In this document: positions 34,937 to 44,311 of the stretch, one piece after another
Layout: every line of letters starts with the position of its first letter
Numbering within the stretch: the stretch's first letter is position 1
Assembly (NCBI RefSeq): GCF_003443675.1
Contig: NZ_CP031963.1
Span: 5,804,501 to 5,868,500 of the forward strand
DNA: 64,000 nucleotides
DNA from: Aquimarina sp. BL5
Lineage (GTDB): Bacteria > Bacteroidota > Bacteroidia > Flavobacteriales > Flavobacteriaceae
Direction of reading: 5' to 3'
Position numbers and translations under genes: made by a program
Notes under the pieces: generated by a model
Database searches by the model: none
Seen by the model: the letters and a program-made list of their open reading frames with translations, nothing else
What the model was told of the DNA's origin: nothing

Positions 34937-35653
34937 TTATATTAAATCAAAAATGGAATCTACTGCGACATAGCGTTCTACGGTATAACCTTCTGCATGT
35001 TCTACACCAATAATTCTACCTAAATCGGCTGCTCGATACTCAATACTGTCTTTAAAATTCTTACTTGATATTGGAGTAGATGGAGCTTTACTGTCGGTGT
35101 CGTAAAATTGAGTTTTATATGCCATTACGCTTTCCATCTTTTTATCCATATATCCACTTATATCGACAACAAAATCAGGGTTAAGAATCTCCCATTGAAT
35201 ATAGTGATATACTTTTTTAGGTCTCCAGGCTTCTTGAGTCACACCATTTATAGATGTCTCTATTTTGCGTAAACCAGATAAGAAACAAGCATCACTGGTT
35301 AATTTACTTCCTTTTCCGTGATCTATATGACGATCCTTAACCGCATTACAAAGAACAATTTCTGGTTGATATTTTCTTAAGATCTTAATAATAGCTAGTT
35401 GATGAGTCTCATCATTCGTAAAGAAACCATCTCTAAAACCCAAATTCTCTCTAACCAATACGCCAAGTATTCTTGCGGCATCTTTTGCTTCCTGATCTCT
35501 TATTTCAGGAGTACCTCTTGTTCCCAGTTCTCCTCGGGTAAGATCTAGTATTCCAACTTTTTTACCGTTATCTATTTCTTTCGCTAGCGTGCCCGAACAA
35601 CTTAATTCCACATCATCTGGATGTGCACCAATAGCTAGAATATCTAATTTCAT
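34937..35653 (-). CDS. bshB1: bacillithiol biosynthesis deacetylase BshB1
   Basis: The ATG at 35653 (MKLDILAIGAHPDD) is chosen over TTG 35665. The 238-residue protein has the LmbE/PIG-L zinc motif AHPDDVE at the N-terminus, LDLTRGELGTRGTPEIRDQEAKDAARILG, the downstream DRHIDHGKGSKLTSDACFLSGL, and an MKMESVMAYKTQFY-like segment. It removes the acetyl group from GlcNAc-malate on the way to bacillithiol, the main low-molecular-weight thiol of many Bacteroidota. It starts 1 base after the upstream PLP-enzyme stop, so it is cotranscribed with it. Confidence 0.92.
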   Translation of the reverse strand: MKLDILAIGAHPDDVELSCSGTLAKEIDNGKKVGILDLTRGELGTRGTPEIRDQEAKDAARILGVLVRENLGFRDGFFTNDETHQLAIIKILRKYQPEIVLCNAVKDRHIDHGKGSKLTSDACFLSGLRKIETSINGVTQEAWRPKKVYHYIQWEILNPDFVVDISGYMDKKMESVMAYKTQFYDTDSKAPSTPISSKNFKDSIEYRAADLGRIIGVEHAEGYTVERYVAVDSIFDLI

Positions 35654-35654
35654 A

Positions 35655-36824
35655 TTAGTGTTCAAGTTCTAGTATCTTAATTTTTTCTAATGCTTGTTCT
35701 ATATCGCTTATCAAGTCTTCTTTTTCTTCGATACCTACACTAAATCTCAATAAGCCATCTTTAATTCCTTGATGTTCTCTTTCTTCTTCTGTAAGTAGGG
35801 CATGTGACGTCAATGTAGGGGAAAGGATTGTACTTTCTACTCCAGCAAGACTCATAGAACTTTTGATTAGTTTTAGCTCTTTTTGAAATTTACTTGCATC
35901 CAGACCTTTTTTTAATTCAAAAGACAACATGCCGCCAAATCCTTTCATTTGCTTTTTTGCTATTTCGTAATCAGGATGTGACTTTAATCCAGGATAATAC
36001 ACAGCTTCAATATCAGCGTGCTTTTCTAACCATTTAGCCATTTTTTTTGCATTCTTATTTTGCTGCTTAACTCTTAATCCTAAAGTTTTAATACTTCGTT
36101 CTAGCATCCATACAGTAAAATCACTTAAACTGCCTCCTAGATTTTTTGCTAAATGAAATATTTGTTCAATATTTTTTTCTGTAGAAACAACGGCTCCGGC
36201 AAGTATATCACTGTGCCCTCCTAAATATTTTGTTGCAGAATGTAGAACAATATCAATACCTAATTCTATAGGGTTTTGATTTACTGGTGAAGCGAAGGTA
36301 TTATCAATCATCGTTATAATTCCTTTCTTCTTTGCTAATTCTGATATCGCTTTAATATCTGTTATCGTTAATAGAGGATTAGAGGGAGTTTCAATATATA
36401 TTACTTTAGTGTTTTCTTTAATTTTTTCTTCAAATCCACTAGCATCCTGGGAATCTACAAAAGAATATTCTATACCGTATTTATTGAATTCTTCATTCAC
36501 CAGATTGACAGTTCCTCCATATAAAGTTCGCTGTAAAACTATATGATCACCTTTTCTAAGAAAAGCCAATAAAGTAGTACTTATTGCTGCCATACCACTA
36601 CCAAAGATCAATGATGATTCTCCTTGTTCTAACCGTGCAATTTTTTTACATAATGCTTCTTGATTAGGGGTGTTAAAATATCGTGGATATCTTTTGATAT
36701 CCACATCCTCAAAGGCATATGATGTAGAAAGATAAATAGGAGATATTGCTCCTTTAAATTGTTTGTCTTCTATTTCCCCAATATGGGTGCAAATAGTATT
36801 AAAACCTGTGTTTTTTGAGTTCAT
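35655..36824 (-). CDS. PLP-dependent Cys/Met metabolism enzyme (gamma-synthase/lyase family)
   Basis: A 389-residue enzyme of the cystathionine gamma-synthase / gamma-lyase / methionine gamma-lyase family. Visible motifs are GSGMAAISTTLLAFLRKGDHIV, RTLYGGT, YIETPSNPLLTITDIKAIS, MIDNTFASPVNQNP and the PLP lysine in LHSATKYLGGHSDILAGAVVS. Exact activity is uncertain because the subfamilies differ by few residues. Its tight coupling with bshB1 suggests a role in supplying or recycling cysteine for bacillithiol. Confidence 0.85.
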   Translation of the reverse strand: MNSKNTGFNTICTHIGEIEDKQFKGAISPIYLSTSYAFEDVDIKRYPRYFNTPNQEALCKKIARLEQGESSLIFGSGMAAISTTLLAFLRKGDHIVLQRTLYGGTVNLVNEEFNKYGIEYSFVDSQDASGFEEKIKENTKVIYIETPSNPLLTITDIKAISELAKKKGIITMIDNTFASPVNQNPIELGIDIVLHSATKYLGGHSDILAGAVVSTEKNIEQIFHLAKNLGGSLSDFTVWMLERSIKTLGLRVKQQNKNAKKMAKWLEKHADIEAVYYPGLKSHPDYEIAKKQMKGFGGMLSFELKKGLDASKFQKELKLIKSSMSLAGVESTILSPTLTSHALLTEEEREHQGIKDGLLRFSVGIEEKEDLISDIEQALEKIKILELEH

Positions 36825-36928
36825 GTTTGTGTAATAAGCTTAGAAATTGTGCTCTAAAATAATATATTCATTGATAAGTACGATATGCTTTAACAGAATA
36901 AATTATACAATGAGATAGTTGTTAGAAT

Positions 36929-39172
36929 CTAACTTATATACTTCACTTTCGAAATATTTTTCATAATGGTCTGGAAGAATTGTTGAGTGTCATAAGGTTT
37001 AATGATTACATCATTCATTCCTACGGATAATGCCTGATCTCTAATTTCTCCTTCTTCTACCGCCGTAAGTGCAATAATAGGGATATGCGTATTAAAAGTT
37101 CGGATTACTGTAGTAGCATCTAGTCCATTCATCTCTGGCATATTGATATCCATTAGAATTAGGTCAAAACTTTCGCTTTTCACCATTTCTATTGCATTCA
37201 TACCATTACTAGCTAAATTACAGGTATATCCTTTTTTCTTTAAGATGTTCTGGGTTACAATCTGATTGATTTTATTATCATCAACAATTAAAATATTAAA
37301 ATTAGTTGTTCCAATACTAATTGTTTCACCCGTTTTGGATGAAATATCCTGTTCTTTAATCGCTTTTTCGTAACTCAGATCAAATGCGAATTCAGATCCA
37401 ACTCCATCTTCGCTATTGATAAAAATTTCACTGTTATGGAGATGAATTAATTTTTTTACAATAGCTAAACCAAGTCCCGTACCTTCGTATTCCTGATTTT
37501 GATTCTTTACTTGTGCAAAATTATCGAAAATAGTCTCCTGTTTACTTTTCGGAATACCAATACCATCATCTTTAATGATAAAACGTAGTTTATAATTATC
37601 ATCCTGATAATCAAGGCATTTTACTTTTATCCAGATGTTTCCGTTGTTTGTAAATTTAAGAGCGTTACCGATAAGGTTGATTAATATTTGCGATAACCTT
37701 ACCGAATCTCCAAGTAGCGTGGTCTTTATATTGTGGTCGATATCAATATGTACTGTATTGCTATTATGTTTTTGTTTCGAATGAAGCGAATTTACGATCC
37801 CTTCTATGAGTGATCTTAAGTCGAAAGAAACTTTTTCTAGTTTAACTTCATTAGTTTCTATTTTACTTAGTTGTAATACATCATTAATTAGAGCAAGTAA
37901 ATAATCTCCAGAGAATTTTAGAGATTCTAGATATTCATTTTTCTTTTTCTCTTCTGGATTTTCCATAAGAAGAGAAGTAAGACCTATAACTCCATAAAGA
38001 GGTGTTCTTAGCTCATGGCTTACAGTAGATATAAACTGTGATTTAAGAGTAGAAACTTGTTCAGCAGTTTCCTTAGCATTTACAAGTTCTTTGTTTTTCT
38101 CTATAAGATCGTTGTTTAGTTTCTTCTTTTGTAAATTATTCTTGTAAGCACTGATTAAAAATGCAAGTGAAATTAAAATTAATACAACTCCCAGAATAAT
38201 ACTGATCTGCCATTTGATCTCTTTAGAATAATTTTCGTCATCTTTCTTGTTAGCTTGCTCAACTTGATCTTTCATCTGATCTACTCCAAATTCTATAGTT
38301 GCTTTGAGTAGCTCAATTTCTTTTGTAAGATCTTTCGATTTAGAAAGGCTTTCGTAATGTTTTTCTAGAAAAGGGGTTGCTAATTCAAACTCTTTTTGGT
38401 TTTTGTGAATTTTATACTTTGTCATATAAGAAGTAGCAAGCTCCTTATGATACGTGGAAATTAATATCTTATTATTGTTATTATTATTAATTTCATCAGT
38501 AGCAAAGGTTATTGCATTTTCTAAATGTTCATTAGCTCTTTCATATCTTCGGACTCTTAAGAAATACTTACCAAGCAAATTGCTTAATTTGGTTTTTTGA
38601 GGACTTGATATATTCATATCCGAACCAATTAAAGCTCTTACCTTGGTCAAATATCCATCACTGGTTTTGTAGTCATCATTATTAATGTAATATTCTGCAA
38701 GATTTAATAATGGTCTCACCATTTTCGTGGTATCCTTTATTTCTTTTGCGATTTGATAACCTTTATTGTAATGTTTAATTCCTTTATATAAAGTAGAATC
38801 TGATTTGATAAAAAGGTTTCCTAGATTATTATATAACTTTGCTTTTAGGTAAGTAGTCTTAGAACTTGAAGCATAGGTAAGTGCAGTTCTATAATTCGTA
38901 ATAGCAATACTTTCTTGGTTATTCAATTCGTGTACGCGAGCAATAACATCGTGAATCTTAGCTAGATTTTTTTCATCATCATTATATTTCGCAGTTTTAT
39001 ATGCTATCTGAGCCTTTTCTAAAGCCTGCTCATATTTATATTCTTCTAGTAGAACTTCAGCTTCCTCTATGTACGATTGAATATCATTTCCATCCAATGA
39101 AGTTTGGGCCAAAGTATTTAGTGAAATAAATACTATAAATATTATAACTACTTGATTAATAAAGTTTCTCAA
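36929..39172 (-). CDS. hybrid sensor histidine kinase with TPR sensor and receiver domain
   Basis: A 747-residue protein. In order: a signal peptide (IIFIVFISLNTLAQ), TPR-type helical repeats in the periplasm (about 25-280), one membrane helix (ISIILGVVLILISLAFLISAY, about 320-340), a coiled-coil, the dimerisation/phospho-acceptor domain with His386 in STVSHELRTPLYGVIG, and an ATPase domain (LIGNALKFTNNG, DDGIGIPKSKQETIF, GTGLGLAIVKKL). A C-terminal receiver has Asp675 in LILMDINMPEMNG and Lys in DVIIKPYD. No DNA-binding output is attached, so the signal must pass to another protein. Divergent from the peroxiredoxin gene. Confidence 0.92.
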   Translation of the reverse strand: MRNFINQVVIIFIVFISLNTLAQTSLDGNDIQSYIEEAEVLLEEYKYEQALEKAQIAYKTAKYNDDEKNLAKIHDVIARVHELNNQESIAITNYRTALTYASSSKTTYLKAKLYNNLGNLFIKSDSTLYKGIKHYNKGYQIAKEIKDTTKMVRPLLNLAEYYINNDDYKTSDGYLTKVRALIGSDMNISSPQKTKLSNLLGKYFLRVRRYERANEHLENAITFATDEINNNNNNKILISTYHKELATSYMTKYKIHKNQKEFELATPFLEKHYESLSKSKDLTKEIELLKATIEFGVDQMKDQVEQANKKDDENYSKEIKWQISIILGVVLILISLAFLISAYKNNLQKKKLNNDLIEKNKELVNAKETAEQVSTLKSQFISTVSHELRTPLYGVIGLTSLLMENPEEKKKNEYLESLKFSGDYLLALINDVLQLSKIETNEVKLEKVSFDLRSLIEGIVNSLHSKQKHNSNTVHIDIDHNIKTTLLGDSVRLSQILINLIGNALKFTNNGNIWIKVKCLDYQDDNYKLRFIIKDDGIGIPKSKQETIFDNFAQVKNQNQEYEGTGLGLAIVKKLIHLHNSEIFINSEDGVGSEFAFDLSYEKAIKEQDISSKTGETISIGTTNFNILIVDDNKINQIVTQNILKKKGYTCNLASNGMNAIEMVKSESFDLILMDINMPEMNGLDATTVIRTFNTHIPIIALTAVEEGEIRDQALSVGMNDVIIKPYDTQQFFQTIMKNISKVKYIS

Positions 39173-39324
39173 CTTGTTAAGTTTTTAGTCAATGGTTAAA
39201 GCGAAAATACAAAAATAGATTGTATGAAGTGTTAATCATCGTGTAAAAAGAACAATTTATCCGTAATTTGTGTAAGGTATTTCATTTTATTGTAAGAATA
39301 TTTTAAATGGCTGAAGGAATTTTA

Positions 39325-39351
39325 ATGTATTGACAAAAACTATCAATACAT
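39325..39351. promoter_or_regulatory. inverted repeat upstream of the peroxiredoxin gene, candidate operator
   Basis: ATGTATTGA (39325-39333) and TCAATACAT (39343-39351) are perfect 9-base arms 9 bases apart, a LysR-type (T-N11-A) geometry. The site ends 18 bases upstream of the peroxiredoxin -33 element, a usual place for an activator such as OxyR. It is not a terminator: no transcript ends here. Confidence 0.55.
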
Positions 39352-39369
39352 AGAAAATTAAAATTATCC

Positions 39370-39403
39370 TTGTATACAGGTTTGATTAGGAGATGTATAT
39401 TTG
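39370..39403 (+). promoter_or_regulatory. promoter of the peroxiredoxin gene
   Basis: TTG (39370-39372), a 23-base spacer and TATATTTG (39396-39403). The ATG is 44 bases downstream of the -7 box. The long spacer suggests activator dependence, in line with the inverted repeat just upstream. Confidence 0.6.
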
Positions 39404-39447
39404 CCACTTGAAAAAAATAATTAATCACACTTTTAAATAGAGAAAAA

Positions 39448-40086
39448 ATGGCATTTGTAGGTAAAAAATTTCCAGATCTTAGCGTTGATGCAATGAATGA
39501 TATGGGAGATACTTTCAAACTTAATGTGTTGGAAGAAGCAAAAAATAACAACAAAAAAGTATTATTATTTTGGTACCCAAAAGATTTTACTTTTGTATGT
39601 CCAACAGAATTACACGCTTTTCAAGAAGCTTTAGCAGAATTCGAAAAAAGAAACACAATTGTTATAGGAGCTTCTTGTGATACTCCAGAAGTTCATTTCG
39701 CGTGGTTGAATACTTCTAAGGATAATGGAGGAATTGAAGGTGTTACGTATCCAATATTAGCGGATTCTAACCGTAATCTTTCTAATACGTTAGGGATTTT
39801 GGATATTACTAACGAAACTTATAATGAAGAAACTGGAGTAGTGACTGTAGAAGGTGACAATGTTACTTATAGAGCTACTTACCTTATAGATGAAGAAGGG
39901 ACTGTTTTTCATGAAGGAGTTAATCATATGCCAGTTGGTAGAAATGTAGCTGAGTTTTTGAGATTAATTGATGCTTATGCTCACGTTCAGAAAAATGGCG
40001 AAGTATGTCCTGCAAATTGGGAAGAAGGAAAAGATGCTATGTCGGCTAATAGAGATGGAGTAGCTTCTTACTTAGCTTCTCACTAA
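39448..40086 (+). CDS. 2-Cys peroxiredoxin (AhpC/TSA family)
   Basis: A 212-residue enzyme. The peroxidatic Cys lies in WYPKDFTFVCPTELHAFQEA and the resolving Cys in GEVCPANWEEGKD near the C-terminus, as in typical 2-Cys peroxiredoxins. VTYRATYLIDEEGTVFHEGVNHMPVGRNVAEFLRLIDA is the usual beta-strand and substrate-pocket region. It reduces hydrogen peroxide and organic peroxides using a thioredoxin-type donor; a thioredoxin gene follows 70 bases later. A hairpin lies between the two. Confidence 0.93.
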   Translation: MAFVGKKFPDLSVDAMNDMGDTFKLNVLEEAKNNNKKVLLFWYPKDFTFVCPTELHAFQEALAEFEKRNTIVIGASCDTPEVHFAWLNTSKDNGGIEGVTYPILADSNRNLSNTLGILDITNETYNEETGVVTVEGDNVTYRATYLIDEEGTVFHEGVNHMPVGRNVAEFLRLIDAYAHVQKNGEVCPANWEEGKDAMSANRDGVASYLASH

Positions 40087-40101
40087 GAAATAATAGTTTA
40101 A

Positions 40102-40135
40102 AAACTTCTTCAAAATTTATGTTTTGGAGAAGTTT
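40102..40135 (+). terminator. terminator/attenuator between peroxiredoxin and thioredoxin genes
   Basis: AAACTTCTTCAAAA (40102-40115) and TTTTGGAGAAGTTT (40122-40135) pair over 14 bases with one G-U, followed by CTTTTATAGTTTT. It should reduce read-through, giving more peroxiredoxin than thioredoxin. Confidence 0.7.
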
Positions 40136-40155
40136 CTTTTATAGTTTTATAAATT

Positions 40156-40470
40156 ATGGTTCAAGAATTAACAACGGATAACCTTTCTGAGGTAATAAAA
40201 GATAACAATACAGTAGTAGTTCAGTACTCTGCAACTTGGTGCGGAAACTGCAGAATTATGAAGCCTAAATTTAAAAAATTAGCTTCAGAAAAAAATGATA
40301 CCGCATTTGTTATAGTGGATGCTGAAAAAAATCCTGAATCTAGAAAAATGGCTACAGTGGATAACCTTCCTACGTTTGCCACTTTTAAAAATGGAGTTTT
40401 TGTAAATCAGGTTCAGACAAATAAATTTGACATTCTAAAAGAATTAGTAGATGAAGTTGCCAATAATTAA
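40156..40470 (+). CDS. thioredoxin-family protein
   Basis: A 104-residue single-domain thioredoxin fold. The active site is YSATWCGNCRIMKPKF, CGNC in place of the common CGPC, which may raise the redox potential. It has the cis-Pro loop in VDNLPTFATFKNG and an otherwise canonical length. Probably the reductant for the adjacent peroxiredoxins. Its end overlaps the next small gene by 20 bases. Confidence 0.9.
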   Translation: MVQELTTDNLSEVIKDNNTVVVQYSATWCGNCRIMKPKFKKLASEKNDTAFVIVDAEKNPESRKMATVDNLPTFATFKNGVFVNQVQTNKFDILKELVDEVANN

Positions 40471-40708
40471 ACACCTTACTTCTTTTATTGAAGAAAACGA
40501 TGAGGATTTTGTGGTAGAAACGATTGAAACATTAGAAACTCTTACAGAAGTTCCTTCTCTAAAAGATGAAGAGTTAGATGTGATAGGAGAGTTGATTTCT
40601 AATATGTATGGGGCTATAGAAGTAAGTAAAATGATTAAAGATGGTACTTCTAAAAAAGAAGCTTTAAATAGTTTCATGCAACGTGTAATGGGGTCTATTG
40701 ATTCCTAA
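40451..40708 (+). CDS. small conserved acidic protein (DUF6952-like)
   Basis: An 85-residue, strongly acidic, all-helical-looking protein (LTSFIEENDEDFVVETIETLETLTEVPSLKDEELDVIGELISNMYGAIEV). No catalytic residues. It overlaps the thioredoxin gene by 20 bases in another frame and is followed by a clean terminator, so the pair form one transcript. Small proteins of this kind are placed between thioredoxin and Tpx genes in other Flavobacteriia, to my recollection; the family name is tentative. Function is unknown. Confidence 0.65.
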   Translation: MKLPIIKHLTSFIEENDEDFVVETIETLETLTEVPSLKDEELDVIGELISNMYGAIEVSKMIKDGTSKKEALNSFMQRVMGSIDS

Positions 40709-40730
40709 GAAACTTCTTGAATAATTAAAA

Positions 40731-40759
40731 AAAAGCCTTCTGTAGTAGAAGGTTTTTTT
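40731..40759 (+). terminator. terminator after the thioredoxin pair
   Basis: An A-run plus CCTTCT (40736-40741) pairs with AGAAGG (40747-40752) followed by seven T. It closes the peroxiredoxin-thioredoxin unit before tpx. Confidence 0.85.
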
Positions 40760-40837
40760 ATTTTCATTAAACTTTGTGTAAAATGCCATATAATCTTACT
40801 AATTTTATAGCTCTAAAAAAACACAAATAATATTATT

Positions 40838-41338
40838 ATGGCTACAATAACACTAGGTGGAAACGCAATACATACAAATGGTACTTTACCTAAAGTAGGT
40901 GAAACAGCTCCAGATTTCGAATTAGTGAATACAGATTTGTCAGAGGCAAAACTATCGGATTATAAAGGATCAAGAGTAGTACTGAATATATTTCCTTCTA
41001 TTGATACGGGGATATGTGCTGCATCTGTTAGACAATTTAATAAAGAAGCAAGTAATCTGTCGAATACCAAAGTTCTTTGTGTATCGAGAGATTTACCATT
41101 TGCTCAAGCTAGATTCTGTGGAGCTGAAGGTCTGGAAAATGTGGTGAATCATTCGGATTTTAGAGATGGGAAGTTTGGTAAAGATTACGGTTTAGAAATT
41201 GTTGACGGTCCAATGAAAGGACTTCACTCTAGAGCAGTTATTGTAGTGAATGAAGAAGGTACAATTGTACATACAGAACAAGTACCAGAAATTGCGCAAG
41301 AGCCTAATTATGCTGAAGCGATTAAAACACTGGCATAA
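40838..41338 (+). CDS. tpx: thiol peroxidase Tpx
   Basis: A 166-residue atypical 2-Cys peroxiredoxin. The peroxidatic Cys lies in FPSIDTGICAASVRQFNKEA and the resolving Cys in DLPFAQARFCGAEGLENVVNHSDFR, the Tpx spacing. The N-terminus ATITLGGNAIHTNGTLPKVGETAPDFELV is characteristic of the family. It removes peroxides in the cytosol using thioredoxin. It forms a redox-defence group with the two preceding genes but has its own promoter region after a terminator. Confidence 0.95.
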   Translation: MATITLGGNAIHTNGTLPKVGETAPDFELVNTDLSEAKLSDYKGSRVVLNIFPSIDTGICAASVRQFNKEASNLSNTKVLCVSRDLPFAQARFCGAEGLENVVNHSDFRDGKFGKDYGLEIVDGPMKGLHSRAVIVVNEEGTIVHTEQVPEIAQEPNYAEAIKTLA

Positions 41339-41347
41339 TTCTCTTAT

Positions 41348-41716
41348 ATGAGTAAAGCTTCTAATTTTATTACTGGTAGGATACGAGGTTGTGGATATGC
41401 ATTAAAAGGAGCATTGATATTACTTAAAACTGAACCAAGTATACAAGTACAGGCTGTCATAGCGATTATTATGACAGCCTTAGGTTTTTATATGAATATA
41501 ACTGCGACCGAATGGATTTTACAAACTTTTGCTATTGGGCTTGTAATGAGTATTGAAGGACTAAATACTACGGTAGAAGCAATTGCAGATTTTATTCATC
41601 CTGATTTTCACAATAAAATTGGTTTTATTAAAGATATTGCGGCAGGAGCAGTTTTTATAGCGGCAATAGTAGCTGTTGTTGTTGGTTGTATTATTTATGT
41701 TCCGTATTTATTCTAG
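41348..41716 (+). CDS. dgkA: diacylglycerol kinase / undecaprenol kinase-type membrane enzyme
   Basis: A 122-residue protein with three membrane helices: VQAVIAIIMTALGFYMNI, WILQTFAIGLVMSIEGLNTTVEAIADF and IAAGAVFIAAIVAVVVGCIIYV. The family motif E-G-L-N-T-x-(V/I)-E and the later DIAAGAV are clear. It phosphorylates diacylglycerol or undecaprenol, recycling lipids from envelope synthesis. It starts 9 bases after tpx, probably on the same transcript. Confidence 0.92.
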   Translation: MSKASNFITGRIRGCGYALKGALILLKTEPSIQVQAVIAIIMTALGFYMNITATEWILQTFAIGLVMSIEGLNTTVEAIADFIHPDFHNKIGFIKDIAAGAVFIAAIVAVVVGCIIYVPYLF

Positions 41717-41757
41717 AAAATTTTTTTTCCATTTTTACGTTCCAATATAGATATTCG

Positions 41758-41765
41758 TATTTTTG
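41758..41765 (+). promoter_or_regulatory. -7 box for ftsK
   Basis: TATTTTTG matches TAnnTTTG and lies 18 bases before the ftsK ATG, giving a very short leader. No TTG stands at the expected -33 distance. Confidence 0.5.
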
Positions 41766-41783
41766 CGATAACACATCCAAAAA

Positions 41784-44258
41784 ATGGCAAAAAAAAAAGC
41801 AACAACAAAAAGGAAAACCACAAAAAAACCTAAAACTCCTTTAAAAGAAAGACTTACTTTATCAAGACAGCAAAAAGTTGTTTTGGGTAGTTTCTTATTC
41901 TTTTTAGGAATAGCATTATTCTTTGCTTTTGTGTCGTTTTTCTTTAATTGGAAAATAGATCAAAGTGAAATTTCTCAATTTCCGAGTAGAACTTCTTCGG
42001 CAAAAAATTGGCTGAGTATTTCAGGTGCTAAAGTGAGTGATTTTTTTATTTTTAAAGGTTTTGGTATTTCAGCTTTAATTCTTCCTGTTCTTATTTCTCT
42101 GACAGGGGTTTACTTGTTTTTTGACTTGAACAGAAAGAAATTAGCGGGATTCTGGTTTTGGGGAACACTAGTAATGTTATGGATTTCTGTGATTTTCGGA
42201 TTTGTACAAAAAGAGAGTGGTTTACTTGCAGGGATTATAGGGTATGAAGTTAATGACTTTATGCAAGATTATATTGGATTTATAGGGACCGTATTGGTAT
42301 TGGCTTTTTTCGCTATTGTTTATATTGTTGTGCGTTTACGATATACTCCAGAAAAGATATCTGCTTCTTTAAAAAAGACACAAACAGAAATTACAAAGGA
42401 TTATCAATCTGGTAAAAAGATTAATGGTTCTAGAAGTTTACCTAAAGAAAATAAAACAGAAGTAGCTGATAAAGAAAGCGTTTCACTTGGCGACACTAAG
42501 GATTTATCCTTGGATACAGTTATAGAAAAGGTTAAAGAAAAGACTCCTATCGTGGAGAGTGAATCTGCCAAGTCTACAAAAACAACTGTAAATGAATTTT
42601 ATGGAAATCCTGATAATCAATCCGATGAGGTTCCAGAAAAATTAATAATAAAGTCAGAAGATAATCCAGAGGATATAGCGATGGAGGTAGAGACTATTGT
42701 CGAGGAAGAAGTCGTAGAAAACCTTAGTGCTAAATTGGTAAAGGATTTTGGTGAATTTGATCCAAAATTAGAGTTAGGAAATTTCAAATTCCCAACCATT
42801 GATTTACTAAAGGATTATTCAATACAAAATGGTGGGATTACTATTGATCAGGGAGAACTCGAAGAAAATAAAAATCGTATTGTAGAGACGCTTAAAAATT
42901 ACAAGATAGAAATTGCTCAGATTAAGGCAACCGTTGGTCCTACGGTAACTTTATATGAAATTGTACCAGAAGCGGGTATTCGTATTTCGAAAATTAAAAA
43001 CCTGGAAGATGATATAGCATTGTCGTTGGCTGCATTAGGAATTCGTATCATAGCGCCAATTCCTGGTAAAGGAACAATTGGAATCGAAGTTCCTAACAAA
43101 AAATCGACAATAGTTTCTATGCGATCTGCAATTGCATCATCTAAGTTTCAGGAAGCGGAAATGGAGCTTCCTTTATCTCTAGGTAAAACAATTTCTAATG
43201 AGACCTTTGTAGTAGATTTAGCAAAGATGCCTCACTTATTAATGGCGGGAGCTACAGGACAAGGTAAATCTGTGGGGTTAAATGCCATCTTAACTTCGTT
43301 ATTGTATAAAAAACATCCTGCAGAAGTAAAGTTTGTGTTAGTGGATCCTAAAAAAGTAGAACTAACATTATTCAATAAAATAGAGCGTCATTATCTTGCT
43401 AAACTACCTGATACAGATGAAGCTATCATAACGGATAATAATAAAGTGATTAACACACTAAACTCTCTTTGTATCGAGATGGATGCCCGATATGATTTGC
43501 TGAAAAATGCAATGGTGCGAAATATAAAAGAGTATAATGCCAAATTCAGAGCACGAAAGCTGAATCCAGAAAATGGACATAAGTTTTTACCTTATATTGT
43601 TTTAGTAGTAGATGAGTTTGCTGATCTGATTATGACAGCTGGTAAGGAAGTAGAGACACCTATTGCCAGATTAGCGCAATTAGCCCGAGCAATTGGGATA
43701 CATCTTATTATCGCAACTCAGAGACCTTCTGTTAATGTGATAACAGGTATGATCAAAGCCAATTTTCCAGCGAGAATAGCTTTTAGGGTAACTTCTAAAA
43801 TTGATTCTCGTACTATTTTGGACACGGGAGGAGCAGACCAGTTAATTGGTCGTGGAGATATGCTATATACACAAGGGAATGATCTAGTTAGGATTCAATG
43901 TGCTTTTGTAGATACGCCAGAAGTTGAGAGGATTACAGATTATATTGGTAGTCAGAAAGCATACCCTGATGCACACTTGTTACCAGAGTATATGGGAGAA
44001 GAAAGTGGCACAAGTCTTGATATAGATAAAAAAGATAGAGATAAGCTTTTTAATGAGGCAGCAGAAGTTATTGTCACAGCACAGCAAGGTTCGGCGTCTT
44101 TATTACAGAGAAAACTTAAATTGGGTTATAATAGAGCCGGAAGATTGATTGATCAGTTAGAAGCTGCAGGTATTGTAGGCCCGTTTGAAGGAAGTAAAGC
44201 GAGACAAGTTTTAGTTACTGATTTAATAGCTCTGAAACAATTATTAGACTCAGAGTAA
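41784..44258 (+). CDS. ftsK: DNA translocase FtsK
   Basis: An 824-residue protein: a basic N-terminus, four membrane helices (about residues 33-185), a charged linker (190-310), then the motor. The motor shows the alpha subdomain (IKATVGPTVTLYEIVPEAGIRISKI), Walker A MAGATGQGKSVGLNA, Walker B IVLVVDEFADLIM and HLIIATQRPSVNVITG. The C-terminal winged-helix gamma domain is at about 750-815 (ASLLQRKLKLGYNRAGRLIDQLEAAGIVGP), which reads KOPS-like DNA signals. It pumps chromosome ends across the septum during division. The linker is short compared with E. coli, as usual for the family in this phylum. Confidence 0.96.
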   Translation: MAKKKATTKRKTTKKPKTPLKERLTLSRQQKVVLGSFLFFLGIALFFAFVSFFFNWKIDQSEISQFPSRTSSAKNWLSISGAKVSDFFIFKGFGISALILPVLISLTGVYLFFDLNRKKLAGFWFWGTLVMLWISVIFGFVQKESGLLAGIIGYEVNDFMQDYIGFIGTVLVLAFFAIVYIVVRLRYTPEKISASLKKTQTEITKDYQSGKKINGSRSLPKENKTEVADKESVSLGDTKDLSLDTVIEKVKEKTPIVESESAKSTKTTVNEFYGNPDNQSDEVPEKLIIKSEDNPEDIAMEVETIVEEEVVENLSAKLVKDFGEFDPKLELGNFKFPTIDLLKDYSIQNGGITIDQGELEENKNRIVETLKNYKIEIAQIKATVGPTVTLYEIVPEAGIRISKIKNLEDDIALSLAALGIRIIAPIPGKGTIGIEVPNKKSTIVSMRSAIASSKFQEAEMELPLSLGKTISNETFVVDLAKMPHLLMAGATGQGKSVGLNAILTSLLYKKHPAEVKFVLVDPKKVELTLFNKIERHYLAKLPDTDEAIITDNNKVINTLNSLCIEMDARYDLLKNAMVRNIKEYNAKFRARKLNPENGHKFLPYIVLVVDEFADLIMTAGKEVETPIARLAQLARAIGIHLIIATQRPSVNVITGMIKANFPARIAFRVTSKIDSRTILDTGGADQLIGRGDMLYTQGNDLVRIQCAFVDTPEVERITDYIGSQKAYPDAHLLPEYMGEESGTSLDIDKKDRDKLFNEAAEVIVTAQQGSASLLQRKLKLGYNRAGRLIDQLEAAGIVGPFEGSKARQVLVTDLIALKQLLDSE

Positions 44259-44311
44259 TTATAGTAAATTTGTAGAATAAAAGAGATTTTTAAATACACA
44301 GAAATAAATAG

